Shown: piece after piece, positions 38,836 to 46,814 of the stretch
Numbering within the stretch: the first letter of the stretch is position 1
Layout: every line of letters starts with the position of its first letter
DNA from: Bactericera cockerelli
Taxonomy: Eukaryota > Arthropoda > Insecta > Hemiptera > Triozidae
Assembly: GCA_024516035.1 (NCBI GenBank)
Contig: CM044963.1
Span: forward strand, 21,826,176 to 21,890,175
Length of the DNA stretch: 64,000 nt
Direction: 5' to 3'
Translations under genes and position numbers: made by a program
The notes under the pieces: model-generated
Database searches by the model: none
Told to the model about the DNA's origin: nothing
The model's input: only the letters and a program-made list of their open reading frames with translations

Positions 38836-38935
38836 NNNNNNNNNNNNNNNNNNNNNNNNNNNNNNNNNNNNNNNNNNNNNNNNNNNNNNNNNNNNNNNNN
38901 NNNNNNNNNNNNNNNNNNNNNNNNNNNNNNNNNNN
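38836..38935. other. Assembly gap of exactly 100 N
   Basis: The conventional length of an unknown-size scaffold gap. Sequence on either side may not be adjacent in the genome, which matters for the left end of the mariner-like element that follows. Confidence 0.98.
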
Positions 38936-38941
38936 GGGGAA

Positions 38942-39577
38942 ATGGGTTGTCCAGGATCCTTTTCCAAGTGGCTACTCTCCCAAGTAAGTGTGCAAAATTC
39001 ATTTGCTGTGAGTGCATTCGTTCGTCCGTGAAAATTTTTCTAGTGAAACGACTTTTTTCTTTTCGGCGAAAAAGTGAAATGGCTTCAAGAACGGACGAAA
39101 ACATTGAACAAATCAACATTCTTGTCCGTGAAGACCTTGCCGAACCATCGATCAACTTTGTGAGATGTCTGGATTGTCATGGAGTTCAATTCAGAGGATT
39201 TTAACTGAAGATTTGATCATGAAGAGGATTGCAGCCAAATTTGTTCCTCGCCTTCTCTCTGACGATCAAAATAAGGAGCGTCGCGACTTCAGGCCTGTCT
39301 GAGCTGCTAAATCAGTTGGATGAAGACCCAGATTTTTTTCTCAAGTTTATAACTGACGATGAATCATGGTGCTACGGCTATGACCCCGAAATTTTTACAG
39401 CCACTCGTTGTTCTCCGCACTCAGCCATTTCACGTTGCCATTTCACGTTTTCGCCGAAAAGAAAAAAGTCGTTTCACTAGAAAAATTCTCACGGACAAAC
39501 GAATGCACTCACAGCAAATGAACTTTGCACACATACTTGGGAGAGTGGCCGCTTGGAATAGAAACATTGGAGAACCC
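38942..39577. mobile_element. Mariner-like remnant with ~135-bp inverted ends
   Basis: 38942-39083 and 39437-39577 are reverse complements with few mismatches (anchors CATTTGCTGTGAGTGCATTC, TCTAGTGAAACGACTTTTTT, CTTTTCGGCGAAAA). Between them lie ~350 bp of transposase-like sequence. GCCATTTCACGTT is duplicated at the right arm's inner border. The outer left limit may continue into the N gap. Confidence 0.75.
39078..39400 (+). pseudogene. Truncated mariner-type transposase
   Basis: The first frame, opening EMASRTDENIEQINILVRED, has the helix-turn-helix region expected of mariner-type N-termini. Shifted frames then give a segment like SVQRILTEDLIMKRIAAKF, PRLLSDDQNKERRDF and LDEDPDFFLKFITDDESWCY then GYDPE, around the first catalytic Asp (DDESW). 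Frameshifts lie near 39165 and 39290; everything after the GYDP block is lost. Inactive by truncation; assignment by resemblance to mariner transposases. Confidence 0.75.
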
Positions 39578-39635
39578 GATCTCCCCCTCCGCTTTCCCCC
39601 CACCACCTAATTCCCGTTACTTTTGGGTCCCCCCT

Positions 39636-39747
39636 CGTATCCCTTACAAACAATTTTAACCAAATTAAGAATACAAATTTTTGTCGGCATGGGGCATTGT
39701 ACCCGGGACCTTCCGCATGGCAAGCGAGTGCTTAACCATTGAGCTTT
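39636..39747 (-). mobile_element. H5 SINE, head half
   Basis: TATCCCTTACAAACAATTTT, ACCAAATTAAGAATACAAAT, TTTTTGTCGGC, CCCGGGACCTTCCGCATGGC, AAGCGAGTGCTTAACCATTG. The 3' body is missing. The B-box complement is altered (ATTGTACCCGGG). Confidence 0.8.
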
Positions 39748-39879
39748 GTCTGTAAATACCTAAATACACACCATTTTGAGAGTAACTAGTACTATTATTA
39801 TTTTTATAATAATACGGCCCCTACTTGTAAATGGTTTACTACTGCGCATGGAGAGTGGAGTACGCAGAAGAGAGAGATG

Positions 39880-40041
39880 GAAATAAGGAGAGGAAGAGAG
39901 AGAGAGAGAGAGAGAAAATAAAAGAGAGCGACAGAGAGAGGAATCATAAAAGAGAAGAGAGAGAGAGAGAGAGAGACAGTAGAGACCACAGAGAGAAAGA
40001 GAGAAGGAGAGAGAGAGAGCGAGAGAGCGAGAGAGCGAGAG

Positions 40042-40081
<40 letters not shown>

Positions 40082-40177
40082 TAAAAGAGAGCGACAGAGA
40101 GAGGAATCATAAAAGAGAAGAGAGAGAGAGAGACAGTAGAGACCACAGAGAGAAAGAGAGAAGGAGAGCGAGAGAGC

Positions 40178-40208
<31 letters not shown>

Positions 40209-40233
40209 CGAGAGAGCGAGAGAGCGAGAGAGC

Positions 40234-40267
<34 letters not shown>

Positions 40268-40327
40268 CAGTAGAGACCACAGAGAGAAAGAGAGAAGGAG
40301 AGCGAGAGAGCGAGAGAGCGAGAGAGC

Positions 40328-40365
<38 letters not shown>

Positions 40366-40367
40366 GC

Positions 40368-40403
<36 letters not shown>

Positions 40404-40430
40404 GAGAGAGAGAGAGAGAGATGGGAAAAA
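39880..40430. repeat. GA satellite with ~160-bp higher-order repeat
   Basis: AGAGAGCGACAGAGAGAGGA + ATCATAAAAGAGAAGAG occurs at 39921 and 40083 (162 bp). GAGACAGTAGAGACCACAGA occurs near 39973, 40129 and 40264. GCGAGAGA and GAGCGAGC runs fill the rest. Confidence 0.9.
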
Positions 40431-40534
40431 GGGTGGGAGGTAAAGTAAATGAAAGGTAAATATTTGCAATAAAACATCAAAATCAGGAACGTAAATGAAG
40501 TGGTTGCCTACAGGGTGTAACAGCATGTACTCTG

Positions 40535-40580
40535 ACCCCACTCAGGCTGGGTGAGGTTAATATGAATAGCTGAGTAGTTA
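40535..40580 (+). mobile_element. SINE core fragment
   Basis: GACCCCACTCAGGCTGGGTG, AGGTTAATATGAATAGCTGA match the H1/5S shared core; no head or tail attached. Confidence 0.6.
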
Positions 40581-40679
40581 CAGTATTTACAAATTAAACA
40601 AAGAAACAATTGTTTTAAAATGGCCTTGTACCTAGAGTCTAGTGACGTCAACATACCTTTTATGTTTGAAATGCTTGTC

Positions 40680-40812
40680 TCATATTCATGTTAATCGCAA
40701 TACTGATTTCACAATTACTCCAACTCTCTTCACTCAATTTTTTTTCCGTACTTCCTGGGACTCGAATCACCGACTTTCAGATCACGAGTGCGCGGCTTTA
40801 TTAATTTAGCAT
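40680..40812 (-). mobile_element. H2 SINE, diverged
   Basis: Plus strand: TCATATTCATGTTAATCGCA, ATTTCACAATTACTCCAACT, TGGGACTCGAATCACCGACT, TCAGATCACGAGTGCGCGGC. The head end is lost. Confidence 0.65.
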
Positions 40813-41064
40813 CTGGCGTCTCCAGTTTATTAATTTTATGCATCTTTTACACCTTGTGTATCTACTTAAATCTACCTAGATATACATTTTTTAAAAATAA
40901 CGGCTATCTCGTCCATTCCATGCTGCAATAGGAAAATTGAAGGGGCAATATAGGAACAGGGAGGGCGGTATAGGCAGTGTTTGTTCTGTCTGCCGCTAGT
41001 GAACCAACAGAGACTAACGGTCATGTGGAGATTTTATTTGCCGTTTTTATAGTGGGTACTTTAT

Positions 41065-41225
41065 TGAGAGAGAGAGAGGAAGAGAGATAGTGTGTGTGTG
41101 AGAGAGAGAGAGAGAAAGCGTGTGGGTGAGGTGAGAAAGAGAATGGGGAAAGAGTGAGATATAAGAGAATAAACAGATAGGCAAAGAGAGAGGGACGAAG
41201 AGAGAGACCAAGAAAGAGGTAGTAT
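41065..41225. repeat. GA-rich tract with GTGTGTG
   Basis: A/G sequence of ~160 bp with a short GTGTGTGTG run at 41092. Confidence 0.8.
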
Positions 41226-41334
41226 CTCTGATTCTAGCGATAATAATAGCTGAAATTTTTTATTACCATTCACGAGGAAGTGTTGTGTCCATAATTTTTA
41301 GTGTATTTTGTATTAATGTGAAATTCATTTAAGT

Positions 41335-41645
41335 CTGTTCTACTAAATGATAATTACTTTCGAGAAATTTCTAATATTAGAAATCGGAAGTATTGTGTTC
41401 GGTTTTTGTAAAATTTTTTTTTCTCTTTTTTTTTCTTTTTGGACTTTCTTTTATATGGCAGGATTCTCGTTCAAGAAGCTCTTCCACCCAACCATAGCTC
41501 CTGTTCCCAGGTCACTAAACTCTGTTCTACTAAATAACTAAATGATACTTACTTTCGAGTATTTTCTAAGATTGGAAATCGGAAGTATTGTGTTCGTTTT
41601 TGTAAAAAAAAAAAATATATTTTTTTTCTCCTGTTCCCAGGTCAC
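41335..41645 (+). repeat. Tandem duplication of intron end including the 3' splice site
   Basis: TGTTCTACTAAATGATAATT...AGAAATCGGAAGTATTGTGT...CTCCTGTTCCCAGGTCAC (41336-41515) repeats as 41522-41645 with a shorter middle. The second copy's CCTGTTCCCAG is the acceptor of the dipeptidase exon. The first copy carries an identical acceptor followed by GTCACTAAACTCTG. Confidence 0.8.
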
Positions 41646-41806
41646 GCGCGTGTACAATGGCCACCCCCCTCACCCCCACCCCCACATGGCCCGAGTGCTC
41701 AATGGGGGCGTGTCCCATTTCAACGGGGCGGTGCACCTCCCCCTCCACCGCCCTCACTTCCGCCCCATGGACACGTTCAGCGACACCTCCGAGGATGGGC
41801 CTAAAG
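41641..41806 (+). CDS. Membrane dipeptidase-like gene, N-terminal cytosolic exon
   Basis: Flanked by TTCTCCTGTTCCCAG and AAAG|GTGAGA. The 166 nt give 55 codons plus one base, starting VTRVYNGHPPHPHPHMARVL, continuing NGGVSHFNGAVHLPLHRPHF and ending FSDTSEDGPK. It is His/Pro-rich with an acidic end and has no signal peptide or membrane segment, fitting a cytosolic N-terminal tail before the anchor encoded by the next exon. The dangling G joins CC of the next exon to make Ala, so the two are in frame. GC content is much above the intron. Earlier exon(s) with the start codon are not identified; MARVL here could be an alternative start. Confidence 0.75.
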
Positions 41807-41873
41807 GTGAGAGGGCGGGTTTTTTTTAGGACCGAATTTGACAACAAGATTTTTTTTTTTTCTTTTAGGCGCT

Positions 41874-42091
41874 TTAACACTTTGACCCCCAGAGCTGGGA
41901 TCGGCGAGTGAGCACGAGGGACCAAGGCAAAAAATGTGTTTTGTACCCTTCGTACCAAAGTTTTTTTATTGTAAAATATTTTGTTTTTTGTCCACAGTCG
42001 AAATTCGGGTCATATATGGTACTCGTGTCCTTTATGAAAAGTCAGCTGAGAGTCATATTCATATATGGTACTCATGGGCTCAAAGTGTTAA
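41874..42091. mobile_element. MITE family 'CACTTTGAGCCC', second copy
   Basis: TTAACACTTTGACCCCCAGA at the left and CATGGGCTCAAAGTGTTAA at the right, with TTAA on both outer sides. It is inverted relative to 19420: its start (GAGCTGGGATCGGCGAGTGA) matches the other copy's end. It lies in the dipeptidase intron, 68 bp after the exon. Confidence 0.85.
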
Positions 42092-42420
42092 CTGTGCTGG
42101 AGCAGGGTAGTTCGCGCCGATATCTTGTATCAAATCATGGTATACATTCCTAGTTTTTTCTGATATTTAATAAGTGAATCAACGCTTTCATTGTCATCTA
42201 ATAGTGCTGGAGGAACAGGTAATGAAGATCTAATATTGGAATTTAGGGGACATGATACGATGTGAGGTACAGTGAGTACAAGAATAGTAGGGGGAGTTTT
42301 CTTGAATAGGAAAGCGTGGGTGGCGCGTGTATGGCCAAAGTCATACTATCCCTCTAGTCGGGCTTTTGCGTGCTGTCATTGGATAAAACTCGCAAAATCT
42401 TAAAATTTCAAAAGAAAAAA

Positions 42421-42630
42421 TGAGTGCATTACAGCCTTTTTATTTCGTAGCGATACTACTGTAGACACTTGTGTCTGTGATGCAGCTTACCAATACCGTA
42501 ATATGCTTCCCCTCTCATTTGCGAGAAGTTACACAATACTTCCCATTTAGGTGCTGGGTTACCACGAGCGCACTGGAAGATATCCCTTACAAACAACTGT
42601 AATCAAATTTAGAGTACAATTTTTTTTGTC
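42421..42630 (-). mobile_element. H5 SINE body
   Basis: TGAGTGCATTACAGCCTTTT, TATTTCGTAGCGATACTACT, CACAATACTTCCCATTTAGG, TGCTGGGTTACCACGAGCGC, CCCTTACAAACAACTGTAAT. The tRNA-like head is missing. Confidence 0.8.
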
Positions 42631-43269
42631 TTTTCGATCAAGCTAATGTTGTTGTTGGTGTAGACAGCTTGACTACTGCTGGTGATGGTCACCAGCGAAA
42701 CTCAAGAGAAAAGTTGGCTCGATCTGAAGCACATATTTCTACGTGCGAACTTAATAAGTATCACATATTTCCCAAAAAGTACAACAGTACTTCATGGAGA
42801 TGTAATGGGAATTCAAATGTATATGAAAACAAATAAAGATTATTATGATAATTCTTTATAAGCCGCTAAATCCTTAGGACCTGCACACTAGCCTGGCTTG
42901 TTAAGGTTGGCTAGTCCGTTCTCGGTTTATAGTCCTCTAGCGAGTTGTCAAGCTACTGAGGCCGTAAGAAATAGCATATTAAGGAGAAAGAACAATAAAC
43001 TATTTTTTTACCCTCTTACTTAAAATAACAGTAAAACAAAAAGTAAACTAGATGACAAGAAAGAAAAAAAGGTGAAGAATAAAGTCTTGAATCTTGAGTA
43101 TTTATTCAACAAGAAGCAACACGCCAAAAAGCAAACAACAATGGCAGGTATTTACATAGCCTGGAGTGTCCCTAGTGTTTTAACCTCGACATTACTGGGA
43201 TTGTTTACTTGCAAATATTATTCCTTGGAGAAGACAGTCAAAAAAGATAGTAATGAAGGGAGTTTTATC
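42631..43269. other. Intronic DNA, nothing recognised
   Basis: 42935-42965 (GTCAAGCTACTGAGGCCG) is a scrap of H2 head. The rest is AT-rich intron without exon signals. Confidence 0.5.
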
Positions 43270-43418
43270 ATATTTTCTGTTGATCACTTTCGTGTTCAAC
43301 AGAATATCACAACTACTCCAACTCGCTTCACTAAATCTACGCTGAAACCGGGACTTGAACCACCGACCTTCGTATTAAAAGTCCGCCGTTTTATCGATAA
43401 AGCTACTGAGATCGGTTT
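43270..43418 (-). mobile_element. H2 SINE with small internal duplication
   Basis: TGTTGATCACTTTCGTGTTC, AACAGAATATCACAACTACT, AACCGGGACTTGAACCACCG-type B-box complement, TCCGCCGTTTTATCGATAAA, GCTACTGAGATCGGTTT. The normal GTGATATCAC is widened by ~8 bp (GTTCAACAGA). Confidence 0.85.
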
Positions 43419-43480
43419 AGCAATAAAGTGATGCAGAATTTAATTGATTTGTAGCTTTTTTCTCTCTTGTTTTTGTTTAA

Positions 43481-43712
43481 AGTTGCTTTCAACTGCATGG
43501 TCACATTACGACGAGAGGTTTTACCCTCTATTCGCAGGTAAATCAGCTACTCAAATTAACCTTATACCCAGCCTGATCAGGGCTGGGAATAGTCAGCATC
43601 ACGAGGGTTCGAATTTGAATGACCCATTCAAGTCCTATCCTCGTTGGGCGTTGCTTAATTTCAGTGAAAAAAAGAGAACTGGTGTATTCTACATGACATT
43701 GATGCTGGCTGA
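43481..43712 (-). mobile_element. 5S-rRNA-derived SINE, near full length
   Basis: Plus strand reads in reverse order: GCTTTCAACTGCATGGTCAC, GACGAGAGGTTTTACCCTCT, the core complement (AATTAACCTTATACCCAGCC), GACCCATTCAAGTCCTATCC, GGCGTTGCTTAATTTCAGTG, GAGAACTGGTGTATTCTACA. No poly-T remains. Confidence 0.85.
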
Positions 43713-43837
43713 ATTGAAGCTTTATTTTGCAAATTTAATAAAGCGTAGGTACATTAATGATAGAAAAAACAGTGAGGGAGGGTGCAGATACATAGTTTAG
43801 AAGAATAAGAAAGAAGAGATACACAAATATTTTTATA

Positions 43838-43860
43838 GGCTTACTAGAATCCTAGTAAGC
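43838..43860. repeat. Short perfect hairpin (10-bp arms, 4-nt loop approx.)
   Basis: GGCTTACTAG and CTAGTAAGCC are exact complements separated by AATC, abutting the H1 SINE start. Confidence 0.6.
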
Positions 43861-44030
43861 CAGCCTCCATGGTTTGCGGTTGTGCCTACTGCCCGTGGTC
43901 CAGAGATCCTGAGTTCAATCCCCGGGTAGGCAGCAGAATTTCCTAACATAAAAAATCTGTACTCTCTAAACACGTAACCAACAATGGTTGGGTGAGTATA
44001 TAGTACAGCTCCTTGCGAATCAGGGGTTAG
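43859..44030 (+). mobile_element. H1 SINE, 5' part
   Basis: CCAGCCTCCATGGTTTGCGG, TTGTGCCTACTGCCCGTGGT, GATCCTGAGTTCAATCCCCG (B box), CTGTACTCTCTAAACACG, GTTGGGTGAGTATATAGTAC. The core is degraded. Confidence 0.8.
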
Positions 44031-44106
44031 GTTTTTACATTACATTACTTCTGGGGGTCTTTTCTTAAAAGAAAATTATATGTCTTATTGTATAGAAAAT
44101 TAAAGT

Positions 44107-44300
44107 CCGTCCCGGTAGCTCAATGGTAAAGGCGGCACTCTGTGATTCCAACGATTCCAGAGGTCGTGGGTTTGAAACCCAGCCGGAACATGACAAGTTA
44201 TCCTCCTATTTGAGATTTTTTATCACATAATAATACGTCTTGGGCTTACTGGTGGAATATTGGGACTTAATAGTCCTAATCGGGACTATTGTTATTATTA
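44107..44300 (+). mobile_element. H6 tRNA-derived SINE
   Basis: GTCCCGGTAGCTCAATGGTA (A box), AAGGCGGCACTCTGTGATTC, GTCGTGGGTTTGAAACCCAG (B box), then CATGACAAGTTATC and a body with AATACGTCTTGGGCTTACTG and ATTGGGACTTAATAGTCCTA. The whole unit recurs inverted at 57010-57195. The body's GGACTTAATAGTCC is a small palindrome. Confidence 0.8.
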
Positions 44301-44424
44301 TGTGCTGCGTACAATATTTAGAACTTTTATACCCGGGACCCGGAGTTAGCTCAAAGAAAAATAATAGATACCATACGCAAGCAGGTAAAAAAATATACTC
44401 GCTACCAAAGTTTATGTATCAAGA

Positions 44425-44560
44425 AACCGACCTCGGTAGCTTAATCGATAAGGCCGCGGACTTGTAACCTGGAGGTCTCTGGTTCAAGTCCTTTGTTTTC
44501 GCGTAGATTTAGTAAAGCGAGTTTGATTTGGCGATAGTGGTTAACACAAATATGATAATA
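44425..44560 (+). mobile_element. H2 SINE, near full length
   Basis: AACCGACCTCGGTAGCTTAA, TCGATAAGGCCGCGGACTTG, TAACCTGGAGGTCTCTGGTT, CAAGTCC (B box), CGTAGATTTAGTAAAGCGAG, GTGGTTAACACAAATATGAT. Confidence 0.85.
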
Positions 44561-44616
44561 AAAAAAATTATGTACCAAGAAAGAGAGATCACGAATATGT
44601 TATGGTACCATTATTA

Positions 44617-44790
44617 TTTATTTTTAGCTTTATTAGGTAGAACAAAAATTTATACAGTAAAATAGAATGAAATTATAAAGAAAAACAATAAGATTAAGCA
44701 AAGATACAAGAACAAAAAAAAAAGAGAATGAAGTTCATGTCCTACCTAAAGGGCTGGGTTATTGCCTGTGGCAATCTCTTCCACACAAGC
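44617..44790 (-). mobile_element. Truncated LINE 3' end, type A, abutting a splice acceptor
   Basis: Plus strand: CTTTATTAGGTAGAACAAAA, trailer, CATGTCCTACCTAAAGGGCT, GGGTTATTGCCTGTGGCAAT, CTCTTCCACAC. It ends about 14 bp before the AG of the dipeptidase acceptor, so the CTCTTCC of the LINE forms part of the polypyrimidine region. Confidence 0.8.
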
Positions 44791-44803
44791 CTTTCTTTTT
44801 CAG

Positions 44804-44972
44804 CCATGTACGAGCTCCGGCCATGCCTACTCATCGTCCTCTGTGTGGTGCTCATCCTAGTGTGCATAGTCTTGGGCTTCTCATACTCCGGCAATGCCTC
44901 CCCTCCTCCTGTCTTCTCCTCTCGTATCGACATGGTGAGGCATCTCCTCAAGGAAGTCCCGCTGATAGATGG
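44804..44972 (+). CDS. Membrane dipeptidase-like gene, transmembrane/catalytic-start exon
   Basis: Preceded by GCCTTTCTTTTTCAG and followed by GATGG|GTGAGT. Joined to the previous exon it reads AMYELRPCLLIVLCVVLILV, CIVLGFSYSGNASPPPVFSS, RIDMVRHLLKEVPLIDG. A single hydrophobic helix of ~22 residues (type II anchor) is followed by a linker and HLLKEVPLIDG, the start of the M19 (renal/membrane dipeptidase) fold. In that family the next residues carry the His-x-Asp zinc ligands, expected in the following exon (phase 2), which I do not find here. Such enzymes hydrolyse dipeptides at the cell surface. Assignment rests on this motif, length and topology. Confidence 0.8.
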
Positions 44973-44995
44973 GTGAGTTTCAGTTTCTTTCTATT

Positions 44996-45165
44996 TTATT
45001 TTATTTATTTATTACACTTTATTTATTGGACATATTATATTATATACAACACAAATAATTACAAATTAATATACAATATAAGAGAGAAAAAAAATATATT
45101 TATATACATAATGTAATGTCCTAACTAAAGGGCGGGGTTATTGCCTTTGGCAATCTCTTCCACCG
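44996..45165 (-). mobile_element. Truncated LINE 3' end, type A
   Basis: TTTATTACACTTTATTTATT, GGACATATTATATTATATAC, ATGTCCTAACTAAAGGGCGG, GGTTATTGCCTTTGGCAATC, TCTTCCACC. Same family and orientation as the copy on the other side of the exon. Confidence 0.8.
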
Positions 45166-45275
45166 TATGCATTATTTTATTATTTTATTTCCTGTTAATT
45201 ATTGTTCTTCTTTAATTTTTTTTTTCACTTGCCCTCATATCAGCCGATTAGTCCTGTAATACTATTAGTTCTGTT

Positions 45276-45363
45276 CAGTGGCGTAGCCAGGGGGGGGGGT
45301 TAGGCGAGATTTCTGAACCCCCCTCAAAACGCCCCCCGAAATGTAGGTCTAGCAACGCCACTG
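45276..45363. mobile_element. hAT-type MITE, 88 bp
   Basis: CAGTGGCGTAGC at the left mirrors the GCAACGCCACTG end. The 8 bp outside are GTTCTGTT and GTTCTGCT, an 8-bp target duplication with one mismatch as expected for hAT elements. The interior has G- and C-runs that can pair (GGGGGGGGGG / CCCCCC). Confidence 0.8.
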
Positions 45364-45418
45364 GTTCTGCTTATCAAAAACATGAGAATGATAATATAAA
45401 TATACTGTTAAAAGTAAC

Positions 45419-45740
45419 CACCGACCTCAGTAGCTTGATCAATTAAGGGTTGAGTGGAAGAGATCGCCACAGGCAATAACCTCGCTCTTATAAGTTACGA
45501 CATATGTACATATTATATTTATTTCTATTCTTTTCCTTTCTATTGTATAACTTTATTGTTTCATTGTTAAAATAATTATTTGTATTGTACAAATGTCTTT
45601 TTATATCTAATGAAGTGTTTATAATAATAAAGCAGTGTTTATAATAATAATAATAATAAAGCAGTGGACTCTTAACCTGGGGGTCTCTGGTTCGAGTCCC
45701 AAGTAAAGCGAGTTTGAGTGATTGTGATTATTATCACATC
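45419..45740 (+). mobile_element. H2 SINE split by a LINE 3' end
   Basis: CCACCGACCTCAGTAGCTTG, ATCAATTAAG (to ~45448) is interrupted by a type A LINE tail, then GCAGTGGACTCTTAACCTGG, GGGTCTCTGGTTCGAGTCCC, AAGTAAAGCGAGTTTGAGTG resumes at ~45660. Removing the insert restores the H2 order. Confidence 0.85.
45447..45657 (+). mobile_element. LINE 3' end, type A, nested in the H2 SINE
   Basis: GGGTTGAGTGGAAGAGATCG, CCACAGGCAATAACCTCGCT, AT-rich trailer, AAGTGTTTATAATAATAAAG. AATAAAGCAGTGTTTATAAT is repeated in part at its end, giving an (AAT)n run. Confidence 0.75.
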
Positions 45741-45825
45741 CCCTGATTAAGACATTAATACATTTAAAAAAATATTGAAAGTAACCATTAACAGTATTTT
45801 GTTTTTTTTTTTTTTCTTTGTATCC

Positions 45826-46012
45826 GGGGTAAGTGGCAGAGAATGCCTAAGGCATTAACTTCGCCCCGGATTACAAAACAATTGTAATAAAAATTAATAT
45901 TTCTTTTTTGTACATATTTCTAAGTTTTTCTTTAAATTATTGTTATGTTTTTTGTTTTTGATGATTGTTTTGTAAAAAAAATAAAGTGTAAATAAATAAA
46001 TAAAATAAATAA
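45826..46012 (+). mobile_element. Truncated LINE 3' end, type B stem-loop
   Basis: ATCCGGGGTAAGTGGCAGAG, AATGCCTAAGGCATT, AACTTCGCCCCGGAT, with outer arms ATCCGGGG/CCCCGGAT pairing perfectly. The trailer ends AATAAAGTGTAAATAAATAA. Closely similar to 12660. Confidence 0.75.
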
Positions 46013-46814
46013 AAACTACAATTAGTAACCTCTGATTAAATTAAAGCAATATTATGACGTGTATGACAATTGATAAAGGTTCCCACCCTCGTTTTTTCAT
46101 TTTAAAAAGAATATTATGGAATTATTATGTAGGTATATTCTAATATGTTGAGGTACTGGAATATGTTTTTTTTTTAATTATTATGTATTATAATTACGAG
46201 GAAATTTTTGCGGTAACTACTTTTTTTCCAGCTTAAATACCTTTGAGCTAATTTCCAAAGAGTTGAGCAGTGAAGCATAATTTCTTGAAAGAATTTTAAT
46301 CATTACCTTCTCCTAATTTCATTCTGAAGCATCCATGCATTAAACTTTAAAATTCATTGGTTCGTAACTTTAAGGTTTTTTTTCGTTAAAAAAAACTATG
46401 TACCCATAGCTTTCCTTGTTTCTCAGAATTTAATTGTCACATATTGAAAATAAATTTGAGTGGTTCTAATTCAATACACTCTTTTGTGCGGTGAAAGGTA
46501 AACGTAAACGTACCTACTTGTAAATATACGAGTATTATATGAACTTTCATTTTTATGTTCTTCAAGAATTGTGTGTTCAACTAACAAAGAAAAAATACAA
46601 CCAAAGTAATGAAATTAAAATTATCATGTTTGATTTTTTTTACACATTTAAATATTGAAACGTCAAGTGAAGACCAGTTGAAATGTATAAAACTTTCGTC
46701 GCCATAAATTAATTTAAAAAAAGCTTATTCAACTTATGCTAATTAATATTCGTAGTTATTAGGTAAAATTATCACACGACGGGGATGGTTTGAAAAAAGA
46801 GAAAAATAAACGTA
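46013..46814. other. No gene recognised; AT-rich
   Basis: No exon signals, SINE heads or palindromes seen up to the border of the giant inverted repeat. Confidence 0.55.

Noticed and set aside
38727..38987. Frames running through the N gap
   Set aside because: They exist only because N codons are not stops; no evidence of coding on either side.
41420..41510. Extra exon before the dipeptidase exon (ATATGGCAG to CCATAG)
   Set aside because: An acceptor-like GGCAG exists, but no donor follows; the segment is part of a duplicated intron end.
44107..44182. tRNA gene on the plus strand
   Set aside because: The anticodon arm is expanded and the sequence continues into a body repeated at 57010-57195; treated as SINE H6.
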